Shown here: positions 52,223-60,675 of the stretch, in pieces
How positions within the stretch are numbered: the first letter of the stretch is position 1
How the letters are laid out: every line of letters begins with the position of its first letter
Source: Candidatus Thiothrix sulfatifontis
Lineage (GTDB): Bacteria > Pseudomonadota > Gammaproteobacteria > Thiotrichales > Thiotrichaceae
Direction: 5' to 3'
NCBI GenBank assembly: GCA_022828425.1
Contig: CP094685.1
Coordinates: 248,001 to 312,000 of the forward strand
Length of the DNA: 64,000 nucleotides
Notes under the pieces: model-generated
What the model saw: the letters and a program-made list of their open reading frames with translations, nothing else
Databases searched by the model: none
Told to the model about the DNA's origin: nothing
Program-made: the position numbers and the translations under genes

Positions 52223-55078
52223 TTAATCGGTGATAGGGCAAGTGGGAGGATGGACGGTTGTTTCATGCTTAGCAATGGCTTGTTGCAAGTCTAATAGCGC
52301 TTGATCGCGGCGGTGGTAGCCGGTTGCGTTGATCAGCTTGGCGGCGGCTTCGATGTGCGCTTGAAGAGAAATCCCCCCTAGCCCCCCTTTGCAAAAGGGG
52401 GATTGAGGGGGATTTTCTTCCTCCGCCACCAACAACCGCGCCATCTCCAAATGATAATCCGTCAAATGCAGCCGCATCCCGCTGCCGTCGGCGATGTCGA
52501 ACACTTCCTGCAAGTCCTGTCGGGCGCGGGCGAAGGCGCGGGTGTGGCGGTGCAGCGCAGCGCGGGCGAGCAGACCGAATGGTAAATACTGCTGTTGTCC
52601 TGCTGCACGCAAACCAGCGACAGCCTGCTCCAGCCAGTGAAGACCCTCACCCCCATCCCCTCTCCCGGAGGTAGAGGGGAGTAAGCGTTGTTGCAGATGG
52701 GCGCGTCCGAGGGTGAGTTGATCCAGTGCAATCGTCAGCAAAGGAGCACTACCATTTTGGGCTATATTCAACGCATATTCCGCCCGCTCCAGCACCTCCG
52801 GCGTGCTACCCTGCGCCAGCAGCAGGTCGCAGTAGCGGAAACCTTGCAGCGAATACATGCGCGGGTACGAAGGCTGGTCTTCCTGCTGGAGTTGCTCCGC
52901 TTCCCGGAACAGGGCAAGGGCGGCGGCGGTGTCCCCTGCCTGATGCAGGGCATCGGCGTGGGTGATGCGGCATCCCATACGCCAGAACATATTCCCGGAC
53001 TGGTCGGCGTAGCGGCTGCTGCGTGCACCGCTTTCCACCGCTTGTGCCACATCGCCGAGGGTGAGTTGCAGTTCGCTGAGGTTGCTGGCTGCTTGTGCTG
53101 CACCTTTCCAGTCTTCTTGTTTTTCCGCCATTGCAATATCTACCTGCATCCGCTCCAATGCCTCACGCAGCCTCCCCAATGCGCGTAAGCAGAAACCTGC
53201 CCAGTTCAGCACTCCGGCTTGCCAGATTTCCTGCAAACCCGCTGCGGGGGTGTGCCACGGGGTCGTGAAGAAATGCGCTACGGTGGCGAGGTCATCGCTG
53301 AAAGCACCGAGTTTTGCCGTCAGGTAATGCTCACCTTCGCGTTTGATACGAGGCCAGTAAACCTCATCCAACGCCTGCTGATGCAACCCCGCCGCACACC
53401 CATGTGCCACCGCACTGAACAGCGGCTGCATTTCTTCCAGCGTTTCGGGCAACTCCTTCTCCGGCAGGGCTTTGTAGTATTCGTACAGCCGTTCATGCGC
53501 CTGCTGCCATGCTTGCGGTTGCTGGGTTTGCAGTTGCCCGCCGAAGTATTCGCGGATCAGCGGGTGGCAGTCGAGGTCGCCGCCACCGTCATGCTGCGAC
53601 AACAGGTGGTGTTCTTCGCGCAAACTGGCGATGGCTTCCAGCCATTCGTCTTCATCAATGCCTGCGGTCAGGTGCGGAATCTGCGCATCCCACAGCATTT
53701 GCAGCACGTCTTGCCTGATGGGGTGGTCGAACAGCCCCAACAAGTGCAACAACGCCAGTTCCGGCTCGCCCGCAAACCATTCCGCATAAGCCTGCATCAC
53801 CTTGAAGGCGTGGCGGCTGTCGCGGTTGCCCGTCGCTTTGACCAGTGCCGTGAGCGTATCGCGCTTGCGTACATCGCCCTGATGCCGCAGCCGCAACACA
53901 TTCCCCAGCAAACTCAACGCCAGCGCATGACCGCCGTATTCACCCACCGCCTTGCCCAGTTCCGCCGCGTTGCCCTTCACCCCCAGCGATTGCAGCAACT
54001 GGATGCCATCCGCCGCTGTCAGGTTTTGCAAGTCGTGGCGGATGACGGTAGGCGTGTCGCGGTCACTGAGTTCATGCAGCGCAATCCGCGTGGTGATAAT
54101 GCACAAACCGCACGGATGGCGGGCAAGCTGGCGCAGCAACTGGCGGATGGCTTTGTCCTTGAGTTCGCCGCGCATCGCCGCGCCGCCGTGTTGCAGCGGC
54201 TCTAACCCATCCAGCACCAGCACATAGCGTTTGCCGCGCAGCAATTCGGCGAGGTGGTCGCCCTTATCCTCCTCCGACGCAAACCGCTCGCGGCTCGAAC
54301 CCAGCTTGGCAAACGCATGGCTGAAAAACGGCGTGGCGGAAGTCTGCTTGTCTTCAGATGACCCTTGCGAATAGAACGACCACGCGATTAGCACCGGGAT
54401 GTCGGCGGTGTGGTCAAGCCAGTGGCGCAGCAGTTTGGTTTTGCCTGTGCCGCCGGGGGCGATGAATTGGAGGATGCGGGTGGTGGTGTTTGCCCATGCG
54501 TTGGTGAGAAGTTGCAGTTCGGCGGAGCGTCCGAAGAAGCCGCCTTTGACGGTGGGGAGGCGGTCGGAGTGGATGGTGGTTGGCGCGTGTCCATTCGCCG
54601 CTGGCAAGGAACGGATTTCCCCCAACGGCGGCGCAATGTATTCAGCTTGCCCCGTCAGCACGCGGTACAACTTGTCATAATCACTGGGCAGGCAGTACGT
54701 CGAATAAGGTTTCAGTGTTAGCGGTACATGCTCCAGACTGCCATGCGTCGGAATTAGCGGGATGAACTTAGTATTGCGGAAATAGTGGTCGTACAGCGTT
54801 TGTGAAATAACCACGCCTTCAAATGTCACACCGCGCCCACCGTCAGTTTCCTGCCCACGGTAACGCCGCAAATAAGTTTCGGTGCAAACCAACAACACAA
54901 AATCTGCCGCTTCGATCTGGTTTTCCATCCAACGCTGCCAACCTTCGGGTGGAAAACCGTTCACATACAGGTCAATCAGACAATCCAGCCCTTCCTTACG
55001 CAAACGGTCGGATATGCCGCGCACAAACTCGCGGTGCGCGTCAGAATCGTGGCTGTAACTGATGAAAACCTTGGTCAT
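52223..55078 (-). CDS. SEFIR-STAND NTPase with TPR region, defence-like
   Basis: The 951-residue protein starts with a SEFIR/TIR-type domain (1-140; VFISYSHDSDAH, then VTFEGVVISQTLY). A STAND-type NTPase follows (about 178-420; FFGRSAELQLL, Walker A APGGTGKTK at 207-215, Walker B YVLVLDGLEPLQ at 285-296). The C-terminal half is helical, likely tetratricopeptide repeats as a sensor. This layout is common in bacterial antiphage or cell-suicide proteins. Two in-frame insertions of dispersed repeats lie in the TPR part. The gene follows the DUF6155 gene by 12 nt. Confidence 0.8.
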   Translation of the reverse strand: MTKVFISYSHDSDAHREFVRGISDRLRKEGLDCLIDLYVNGFPPEGWQRWMENQIEAADFVLLVCTETYLRRYRGQETDGGRGVTFEGVVISQTLYDHYFRNTKFIPLIPTHGSLEHVPLTLKPYSTYCLPSDYDKLYRVLTGQAEYIAPPLGEIRSLPAANGHAPTTIHSDRLPTVKGGFFGRSAELQLLTNAWANTTTRILQFIAPGGTGKTKLLRHWLDHTADIPVLIAWSFYSQGSSEDKQTSATPFFSHAFAKLGSSRERFASEEDKGDHLAELLRGKRYVLVLDGLEPLQHGGAAMRGELKDKAIRQLLRQLARHPCGLCIITTRIALHELSDRDTPTVIRHDLQNLTAADGIQLLQSLGVKGNAAELGKAVGEYGGHALALSLLGNVLRLRHQGDVRKRDTLTALVKATGNRDSRHAFKVMQAYAEWFAGEPELALLHLLGLFDHPIRQDVLQMLWDAQIPHLTAGIDEDEWLEAIASLREEHHLLSQHDGGGDLDCHPLIREYFGGQLQTQQPQAWQQAHERLYEYYKALPEKELPETLEEMQPLFSAVAHGCAAGLHQQALDEVYWPRIKREGEHYLTAKLGAFSDDLATVAHFFTTPWHTPAAGLQEIWQAGVLNWAGFCLRALGRLREALERMQVDIAMAEKQEDWKGAAQAASNLSELQLTLGDVAQAVESGARSSRYADQSGNMFWRMGCRITHADALHQAGDTAAALALFREAEQLQQEDQPSYPRMYSLQGFRYCDLLLAQGSTPEVLERAEYALNIAQNGSAPLLTIALDQLTLGRAHLQQRLLPSTSGRGDGGEGLHWLEQAVAGLRAAGQQQYLPFGLLARAALHRHTRAFARARQDLQEVFDIADGSGMRLHLTDYHLEMARLLVAEEENPPQSPFCKGGLGGISLQAHIEAAAKLINATGYHRRDQALLDLQQAIAKHETTVHPPTCPITD
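52369..52415. repeat. Dispersed repeat captured in frame (NPPQSPFCKGG type)
   Basis: C-rich then G-rich halves form a hairpin (AATCCCCC and GGGGGATT, with GCCCCCCTTTGC in between). Inside the SEFIR gene it reads as ENPPQSPFCKGGLGGIS, a peptide known from palindromic repeats that invade coding regions in many bacteria. It lies between two helices of the TPR region. Confidence 0.75.
52642..52684. repeat. Second dispersed repeat captured in frame (LPSTSGRGDGGEG type)
   Basis: The stretch CCTCACCCCCATCCCCTCTC followed by CGGAGGTAGAGGGGAG has the form of a well-known dispersed palindrome of proteobacteria and cyanobacteria. It reads in the SEFIR gene as LLPSTSGRGDGGEGL. It is 227 nt from the first captured repeat. 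Confidence 0.7.
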
Positions 55079-55090
55079 GTGAGCAAGCCC

Positions 55091-55615
55091 TCAGGGATAA
55101 AAATCGTCATAGCTATCCCGCAATGAATCCCGATGCCCATAGCCTTCAGTGGCATTCCTGACGATGCTATACGCCCGATCCCGAAAATCCTCCAGCAGAT
55201 TGTGTGTTTGGATGAGCTGCAAGGCTTGAGTAAACATGTTTTCCGGGCGAGTATAATATTCCTCGCCATCCGGGCCATATTCCGAACAGAACCCTGACGT
55301 GCTTTCCACATACGTCAACATCATGTCAGCAATCAGCGCGGGTTCATTGGTTAGCTTTTTGAAGTCATTGAAAGCGTTACGGGCAACCGAGAACCGGGCT
55401 TTGGGGAATCCTCTCTCAGTACCACCAAATTCCTTGATGATTATGTCCTTGTATTTTTGGGCTATTTCGCTGATGTCCGCATGTTGCGCCTGATAGAGCT
55501 CCTTAACTGGCGAAAAGGTTTTGTACAGTTCGGCGATGTCAGCAATGAGTTGTTCTTTGCTTTTCTGGGCAAGATGCTTTTTTAAATCGGTCAGTGTGAA
55601 GGTTTGCTTGGTCAT
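55091..55615 (-). CDS. DUF6155-family protein
   Basis: The 174-residue protein begins FTLTDLKKHLAQKSKEQLI and continues with helical segments (ALIADMMLTYVESTSGFCSEYG), features I associate with DUF6155; the match is from memory. It has no signal peptide or membrane segment. It sits 12 nt upstream of the SEFIR-STAND gene on the same strand, so it may be part of the same defence-like unit, perhaps as a regulator or partner. Confidence 0.68.
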   Translation of the reverse strand: MTKQTFTLTDLKKHLAQKSKEQLIADIAELYKTFSPVKELYQAQHADISEIAQKYKDIIIKEFGGTERGFPKARFSVARNAFNDFKKLTNEPALIADMMLTYVESTSGFCSEYGPDGEEYYTRPENMFTQALQLIQTHNLLEDFRDRAYSIVRNATEGYGHRDSLRDSYDDFYP

Positions 55616-55738
55616 GTTTTCCTCGGCAATGGGTCAGTTCAGACCGTCATTCCGGCTTGTTGCTTGAGTTCGGTCAGTATTGACAATAATATTCCTAAGC
55701 TCAAGACTTTAGCGAGGTACAAACGGGAGAGACAAGCC

Positions 55739-55972
55739 ATGACAACATTGAATATCTCTTTACCCGAAGACATGAAAACGTGGATCAACCAACGGATTGT
55801 GAGTGGCGATTACAGCAACGCGAGTGAATACATCCAAAACCTCATCAGCCGGGATTACCTGCAACAGCGTTTGGCAGAACCGCCCCCCGATGAATTTGCA
55901 AACATGAGCGAAGCAGAAGTCATACAAATGGTGCGTGAAGAAATTCAAGCCTATCGCAAAGGCAAAACCTGA
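55739..55972 (+). CDS. ParD-like antitoxin without adjacent toxin
   Basis: The 77-residue protein has a ribbon-helix-helix start (LNISLPEDMKTWINQRIVSG) and YSNASEYIQNLI, as in ParD/CC2985-type antitoxins, with a C-terminal part that would bind a ParE toxin. GGGAGAG precedes the ATG at 55739. No ParE-like gene follows; the next gene is an AAA ATPase. It may be an orphan left from a larger module, or may pair with the ATPase; neither is shown. Confidence 0.8.
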   Translation: MTTLNISLPEDMKTWINQRIVSGDYSNASEYIQNLISRDYLQQRLAEPPPDEFANMSEAEVIQMVREEIQAYRKGKT

Positions 55973-55984
55973 ATGCTATGGTAA

Positions 55985-56065
55985 GAAACCTGTAAGTGAT
56001 AATTTTGACCTTATGTTCTAAACTACACTTTAGACAAAAGCCACTTTTCACCAAAAACAGGTTTC
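55985..56065. repeat. Nested inverted repeats before the AAA ATPase gene
   Basis: GAAACCTGT (55985-55993) and ACAGGTTTC (56057-56065) are 9-bp inverted arms. Inside them TCTAAA (56017-56022) and TTTAGA (56029-56034) form a second pair. They fill the gap between the ParD-like gene and the ATPase gene and could be an operator or an element end. Confidence 0.4.
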
Positions 56066-56072
56066 ACAGACG

Positions 56073-57263
56073 ATGATTTCCCCCATCCTCCGTCAGACAT
56101 CCGCCTTAATCCTCGCCCGACGGCAACCCGAATACCGCCGTTTCCTGCACACTCGCATCGACTTCGGCGAACAACTGATCGGTATCAAGGGCGCACGCGG
56201 TTGTGGCAAGACCACCGTGCTGTTGCAACACGCGCAAACCTGCGGCTTGGAAGCCTCCCGTATCCTGTACATTGCCTGCGACCACCCAGCGATGGTGGAT
56301 GTGGATTTGTATGCCCTAGCGCAAACCTTTTACCAAGAAGGCGGGCAACTGCTGCTGATCGACGAAATCCACAAGCGCAAGGGCTTTGCCATTCACCTCA
56401 AGGCGATCCGCGATACCTTTGATTTGCAGGTGATCTTTTCCGGTTCATCGGCGTTGCGGCTGGAACACGAACTGGCGGATTTGTCGCGGCGGGCGGTGGT
56501 ACATGAGCTGCCGGTACTGTCATTGCGCGAATTCATGGAAATCGAAACCGGGCAACGTTTTGCGGCTTATGCCCTGCCCGACATCCTCGCCAATCACGCC
56601 AACCTTGCAGCAAACGTCATGCAAACCGTGCGCCCGATTGAACAGTTCAAGAAATACCTGCGTTACGGTGCTTACCCGTTCTACCGCGAATCGCTGGACA
56701 ATTACACCAGCAAGCTGCTGGAAGTGATTAACCTGACGATTGATTCCGACCTTGCCAGCCTCTACAGCATCGACCCCGGCAAACTGGATAAGCTGAAAAA
56801 GCTGCTCTACATGCTGTGCAGCACTGATCCGGTGGAATTGAACATCTCCAAACTGAGCGCGGGGGTCGGAACATCATGGCCGACGCTTTCGCGCTATCTC
56901 GACAGCATGAGCGCGGGCAGTTTGGTGCATATCGTGCGCGGTGGCAGCGGAATGCGTACCGTCAACAAGCCGGACAAGCTGCTGCTGGATAACACCAACC
57001 TGTTTTACGCGCTGTGCGCCAGCCCCAATGTCGGCTCGCTGCGCGAAAGTTTTTTTGTCTCACAACTGAGTTACCAGCATCAGGTGCATTACCACGACAA
57101 GGGCGATTTTGTGGTGGATGAACGTTGGGTATTTGAAATCGGAGGTGCTGGCAAAACCCTCAAACAGCTTGCCCAGCACCCGGATGGTTATGCGGTGGTC
57201 GATGATGTGGTCATCGGGGATGGCAGGCGGATTCCGCTGTGGTTGTTTGGGATGTTGTATTGA
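56073..57263 (+). CDS. AAA ATPase (AAA_14/DUF4143-like)
   Basis: The 396-residue protein has Walker A GARGCGKTTVLL (about 40-51), Walker B QLLLIDEIHKRKG and a sensor-1-like segment VIFSGSSALRLEHEL, then a winged-helix and a C-terminal restriction-fold-like part (FVVDERWVFEIGG). Such single ATPases are common in bacteria and archaea and are often mobile; their role is unknown. Its last 204 bases overlap the 3' end of glnE on the opposite strand, so it entered at the end of glnE. Confidence 0.88.
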   Translation: MISPILRQTSALILARRQPEYRRFLHTRIDFGEQLIGIKGARGCGKTTVLLQHAQTCGLEASRILYIACDHPAMVDVDLYALAQTFYQEGGQLLLIDEIHKRKGFAIHLKAIRDTFDLQVIFSGSSALRLEHELADLSRRAVVHELPVLSLREFMEIETGQRFAAYALPDILANHANLAANVMQTVRPIEQFKKYLRYGAYPFYRESLDNYTSKLLEVINLTIDSDLASLYSIDPGKLDKLKKLLYMLCSTDPVELNISKLSAGVGTSWPTLSRYLDSMSAGSLVHIVRGGSGMRTVNKPDKLLLDNTNLFYALCASPNVGSLRESFFVSQLSYQHQVHYHDKGDFVVDERWVFEIGGAGKTLKQLAQHPDGYAVVDDVVIGDGRRIPLWLFGMLY

Positions 57264-59942
57264 GCCTCCACCAACCCCACCCAAGCCCCCCTGCACCGCC
57301 TCGCGCTCACGCACCAATCGCCCCGCCTCCACCACGGCTTCCTGCTCCTGCAACGCCAATGCGTGGATACGATCACGCAATGTCCGATAAACATCCGCCA
57401 ACATCCCCGCCGTATCCGCTGGCAAAATCCCCGCCCCCTGCAACGCTTCCAATTGCCGGATATTGTCGCTCCAGCGCACCAATTCCGGGTGTTCGTGCGC
57501 ATGAGCCAAAATCAGAAACTGCACAACAAATTCAATATCCGTCACCCCACCAGGGTCTTTTTTCAGGTTAAAAATACTGGCATCCTTGCTCGCCATGCTT
57601 TCCCACATTTTCTGGCGCATCGCAATCACCTGCTTGCGCAACTCTGCCCTATCACGCGGCTGACACAAAATCTCATGACGTACTTGCTCAAATTGCGCCC
57701 GTAAACGCTCCGTTCCCGTAATCACCCGCGCTCGTAACAAGGCCTGATGTTCCCACACCCACGCCTTTTCCTGCTGGTAGGTGCGGAACGCATTCAAACT
57801 GCTAACCAGCAAACCCGAAGCCCCACTGGGGCGCAAGCGCGTATCGGTTTCGTACAAGCGTCCCGCAGGCGTAAACGTCGTCAGCGTGTGAATAATTTTT
57901 TGGGCGAAACGCGCAAAGAACACTGCATTTTCCAACACTTTAGGGTTGCTGAGCGTAGTCGAAGCAGTTTGCTGCGCCGTACCGTGACTGTCGTGCAAAA
58001 AAATAATGTCGAGATCCGAACCGTAACCCAGTTCCAGCCCGCCAAGTTTGCCGTAAGCAATAATCGCAAACCCCGCTTGCTGCGTTTCCCCCGCTTCATT
58101 CTTGTAACACGGCACGCCCGTTTGTGCCGTCATCGTCGCCCACACATGCCGCTGGGTTTCTTCCAGCACCGCCTCGGCAATCCAGGTCAACTGATCCGAC
58201 ACCTTCATCAGCGGCAATACGCCGGTAATATCCGCCGCTGCCACCCGCAACACTTGCGCTTGCTTGAATTGGCGCAACCGTTCCATCACCTGTTCGGTGT
58301 CGCCCTGATCAATGCGTTCCAATTCCAGCCGCAACGCCGCGCCCAATTGTTCACGATCCAACGGCGCATACAACTGGCGCGAATCCAGCAATTGATCCAG
58401 TAAAATCGGGTGATCGGTCAACTGGCTGGTAATCCACAAACTGTCACTGACCAAGCGCACGAATTGCTCCAACGCATTCGGGTGATCCGCCAGCATCGCA
58501 ATGTAGCCGGAACGCGGCGCAATCTTTTGCACAATCCGCAAACAGCGTTCCAACGCCTGTTCAGGGTCAGCCAAGGCATTACACGCATCCAGCAACGCAG
58601 GCAGCAAGCGGTTCAAACGGCTGCGCCCCGTATCAGTCAAGGTGTTGTACAAACGGCTGTGCAACAGTGCCTGAATCGCGGGATGTTCAGGCATCGGTTG
58701 ACTTTCCTGCGTTTCGAGCGCAAACACGCGCTGGAAAATCTGCGAAACCGCCCGCTGATGACGATTCAATTCCGCCTCAAAATTCACCCAATCCGCAAAC
58801 CCCATCGAGCTGGCAAGGCAGGCTTGGCGTTCCGGCGCGGTTGGCAGCGAATGGGTCTGTTCGTCATTCCACATTTGCAGGCGGTTTTCCGTGCGGCGCA
58901 GGAAATGGTACGCCGATTGTAATACCGCAAACTCTTCCGCCGTCAGCAATTGTTGCGCCTGCAATGCATCCAGCGTCGGCAGCAAACTACGCCCCCGCAA
59001 TTCGGGAATCCGCCCGCCGCGCATCAATTGAAACACTTGCGCCGTAAATTCGATTTCGCGAATACCGCCCGTGCCGAGCTTCACATCAAGGTATTTGCCC
59101 CGCCGTTCGGTTTCGCGGTTGATCATCGCCTTCATATCGCGTAATTGCTCAATCGCGCCGTAATCGAGGTAGCGCCGGAACACGAACGGGCGCAACCGTG
59201 CCATCAATTCCGCGCCGTTGGTTTTGTCGCCCGCCATCACCCGCGCCTTGATCAGGGCGTAACGTTCCCATTCGCGCCCGTGGGTTTCGTAATAATGCTC
59301 CATCGCATCGAACGACAGCGCAAGTGCGCCGACTTCACCAAACGGGCGTAAGCGCATATCGACGCGGTACACAATGCCCTCCGCCGTGGTTTGCCCCAAT
59401 AACCCAATCAGGCGTTGCCCGACACGGGTGAAAAACGTTTGGTTGTCGAGGTCGCGCTTGCCGTCAGTTGCGCCTGCTTCGGGAAAGGCAAAAATCATGT
59501 CGATGTCGGAAGAAAAGTTGAGTTCCTGCCCACCGAGTTTCCCCATGCCGATAATCACCATCTGCTGGGGTTCACCGCTACGGCTGCGCGGAATGCCGTG
59601 TTTGGCGGTGAGTTCGGCGTAACACCAGCGATAAGCTGCGTCCACCAAACCGTCGGCGAGGTCGGAAGTGGTTTGCAACGTTTCAGCGAGTTCAGCCATG
59701 CCCAGCAAATCGCGGTAGGCAATACGTACCATTTCGCGGTTGCGGATGATGCGCACCGTGCGCAATACGCTGTCGTAATCGGGCAGTGCAACCACTTCCG
59801 CCGCGATGTTTTGCACCAATTCACCCTCGGCATACGGCTGGCTGGCATCCACGTAAGCTTGCCATTCGGGGTGGCGAGCAAATTGGTGTTGCAGATAAGG
59901 GCTATTGGTTAAAATGGCATCATTTACTGGTACTGGCGGCAT
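57060..59942 (-). CDS. glnE: Glutamine synthetase adenylyltransferase/deadenylase, extended C-terminus
   Basis: The 960-residue protein has two nucleotidyltransferase domains (MGKLGGQELNFSSDIDMIF in the first half, YGKLGGLELGYGSDLDIIF in the second) and helical regions between them. It adds or removes AMP on glutamine synthetase in response to PII proteins. The ATG at 59942 fits the family start. Family homology stops near VREREAVQ; the following 80 or so residues (GGLGGVGGGSIQ and onward) are mostly the antisense of the AAA ATPase gene. The native stop has been lost. Confidence 0.93.
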   Translation of the reverse strand: MPPVPVNDAILTNSPYLQHQFARHPEWQAYVDASQPYAEGELVQNIAAEVVALPDYDSVLRTVRIIRNREMVRIAYRDLLGMAELAETLQTTSDLADGLVDAAYRWCYAELTAKHGIPRSRSGEPQQMVIIGMGKLGGQELNFSSDIDMIFAFPEAGATDGKRDLDNQTFFTRVGQRLIGLLGQTTAEGIVYRVDMRLRPFGEVGALALSFDAMEHYYETHGREWERYALIKARVMAGDKTNGAELMARLRPFVFRRYLDYGAIEQLRDMKAMINRETERRGKYLDVKLGTGGIREIEFTAQVFQLMRGGRIPELRGRSLLPTLDALQAQQLLTAEEFAVLQSAYHFLRRTENRLQMWNDEQTHSLPTAPERQACLASSMGFADWVNFEAELNRHQRAVSQIFQRVFALETQESQPMPEHPAIQALLHSRLYNTLTDTGRSRLNRLLPALLDACNALADPEQALERCLRIVQKIAPRSGYIAMLADHPNALEQFVRLVSDSLWITSQLTDHPILLDQLLDSRQLYAPLDREQLGAALRLELERIDQGDTEQVMERLRQFKQAQVLRVAAADITGVLPLMKVSDQLTWIAEAVLEETQRHVWATMTAQTGVPCYKNEAGETQQAGFAIIAYGKLGGLELGYGSDLDIIFLHDSHGTAQQTASTTLSNPKVLENAVFFARFAQKIIHTLTTFTPAGRLYETDTRLRPSGASGLLVSSLNAFRTYQQEKAWVWEHQALLRARVITGTERLRAQFEQVRHEILCQPRDRAELRKQVIAMRQKMWESMASKDASIFNLKKDPGGVTDIEFVVQFLILAHAHEHPELVRWSDNIRQLEALQGAGILPADTAGMLADVYRTLRDRIHALALQEQEAVVEAGRLVREREAVQGGLGGVGGGSIQHPKQPQRNPPAIPDDHIIDHRITIRVLGKLFEGFASTSDFKYPTFIHHKIALVVVMHLMLVTQL

Positions 59943-60119
59943 TGTTGTTCTCACATGGCTGCGTATCTCCGCATTATACGCCCCAGAATAGTGCACGGGA
60001 AATGCCCAACTTAATGCTTGCTGACGGATTGCATCAATACCTAGCAATGCGGTAAGATTAATCTGTAATCAAAAAAATTAATCAAATGGCAGCGTTTCAG
60101 TAGCGGGGGCTTGAGGAAC

Positions 60120-60668
60120 ATGCATAAATATAGAATCGCATTGGTTGCGCACGACAATCTAAAAGCGGCACTTATTCAATGGTCGAAAGCCAATTATCCT
60201 ATCCTTGCCGAATGCGCGTTATTTGCCACCGGCACAACCGGGCGTTTATTGGCGGAACAAACCGGCTTGGATGTCACCTGCTTACTCAGTGGGCCGCTCG
60301 GTGGTGATCAACAAATCGGCGCACGTATTTCGGAAGGCTCGATTGATATTTTAATTTTCTTTTGGGATCCCATGACCCCAGTTCCACACGACGCGGATGT
60401 CAAAGCTTTGCTGCGCATTGCCACACTGTTGAATATTCCGATGGCAAATAATCAAAGCACGGCAGATTGTGTATTGGCGATGTTACGCCAGAGCAAAGCC
60501 GAAACTCAGCCTTGGATTGTAAATTTCAACGCGCAGCCGCCGGTTAATTACGCGGGCAAACCCAAACAATTACCCAACCGAGGTCATTCGTTACCGCTGG
60601 CAGCACGTAACAAATACCAGATCTCCCCGATTATGTCGGTCAATGCAGCACCACAACCCAACGTTTAG
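60120..60668 (+). CDS. mgsA: Methylglyoxal synthase
   Basis: The 182-residue protein starts with [19 protein letters not shown] and has [49 protein letters not shown] and [11 protein letters not shown], all MgsA features. It turns dihydroxyacetone phosphate into methylglyoxal and phosphate when phosphate is short. It is about 30 residues longer than the common form, with a basic, Pro-rich C-terminus. It is divergent from glnE and convergent with the hybrid kinase gene. Confidence 0.93.
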   Translation: MHKYRIALVAHDNLKAALIQWSKANYPILAECALFATGTTGRLLAEQTGLDVTCLLSGPLGGDQQIGARISEGSIDILIFFWDPMTPVPHDADVKALLRIATLLNIPMANNQSTADCVLAMLRQSKAETQPWIVNFNAQPPVNYAGKPKQLPNRGHSLPLAARNKYQISPIMSVNAAPQPNV

Positions 60669-60675
60669 TGACATT

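Noticed and set aside
53219-54205. Open frame of about 328 codons on plus, opposite the SEFIR-STAND gene
   Set aside because: It is composed of low-complexity Gln/Arg/Val sequence without motifs, while the minus strand shows clear P-loop and SEFIR motifs.
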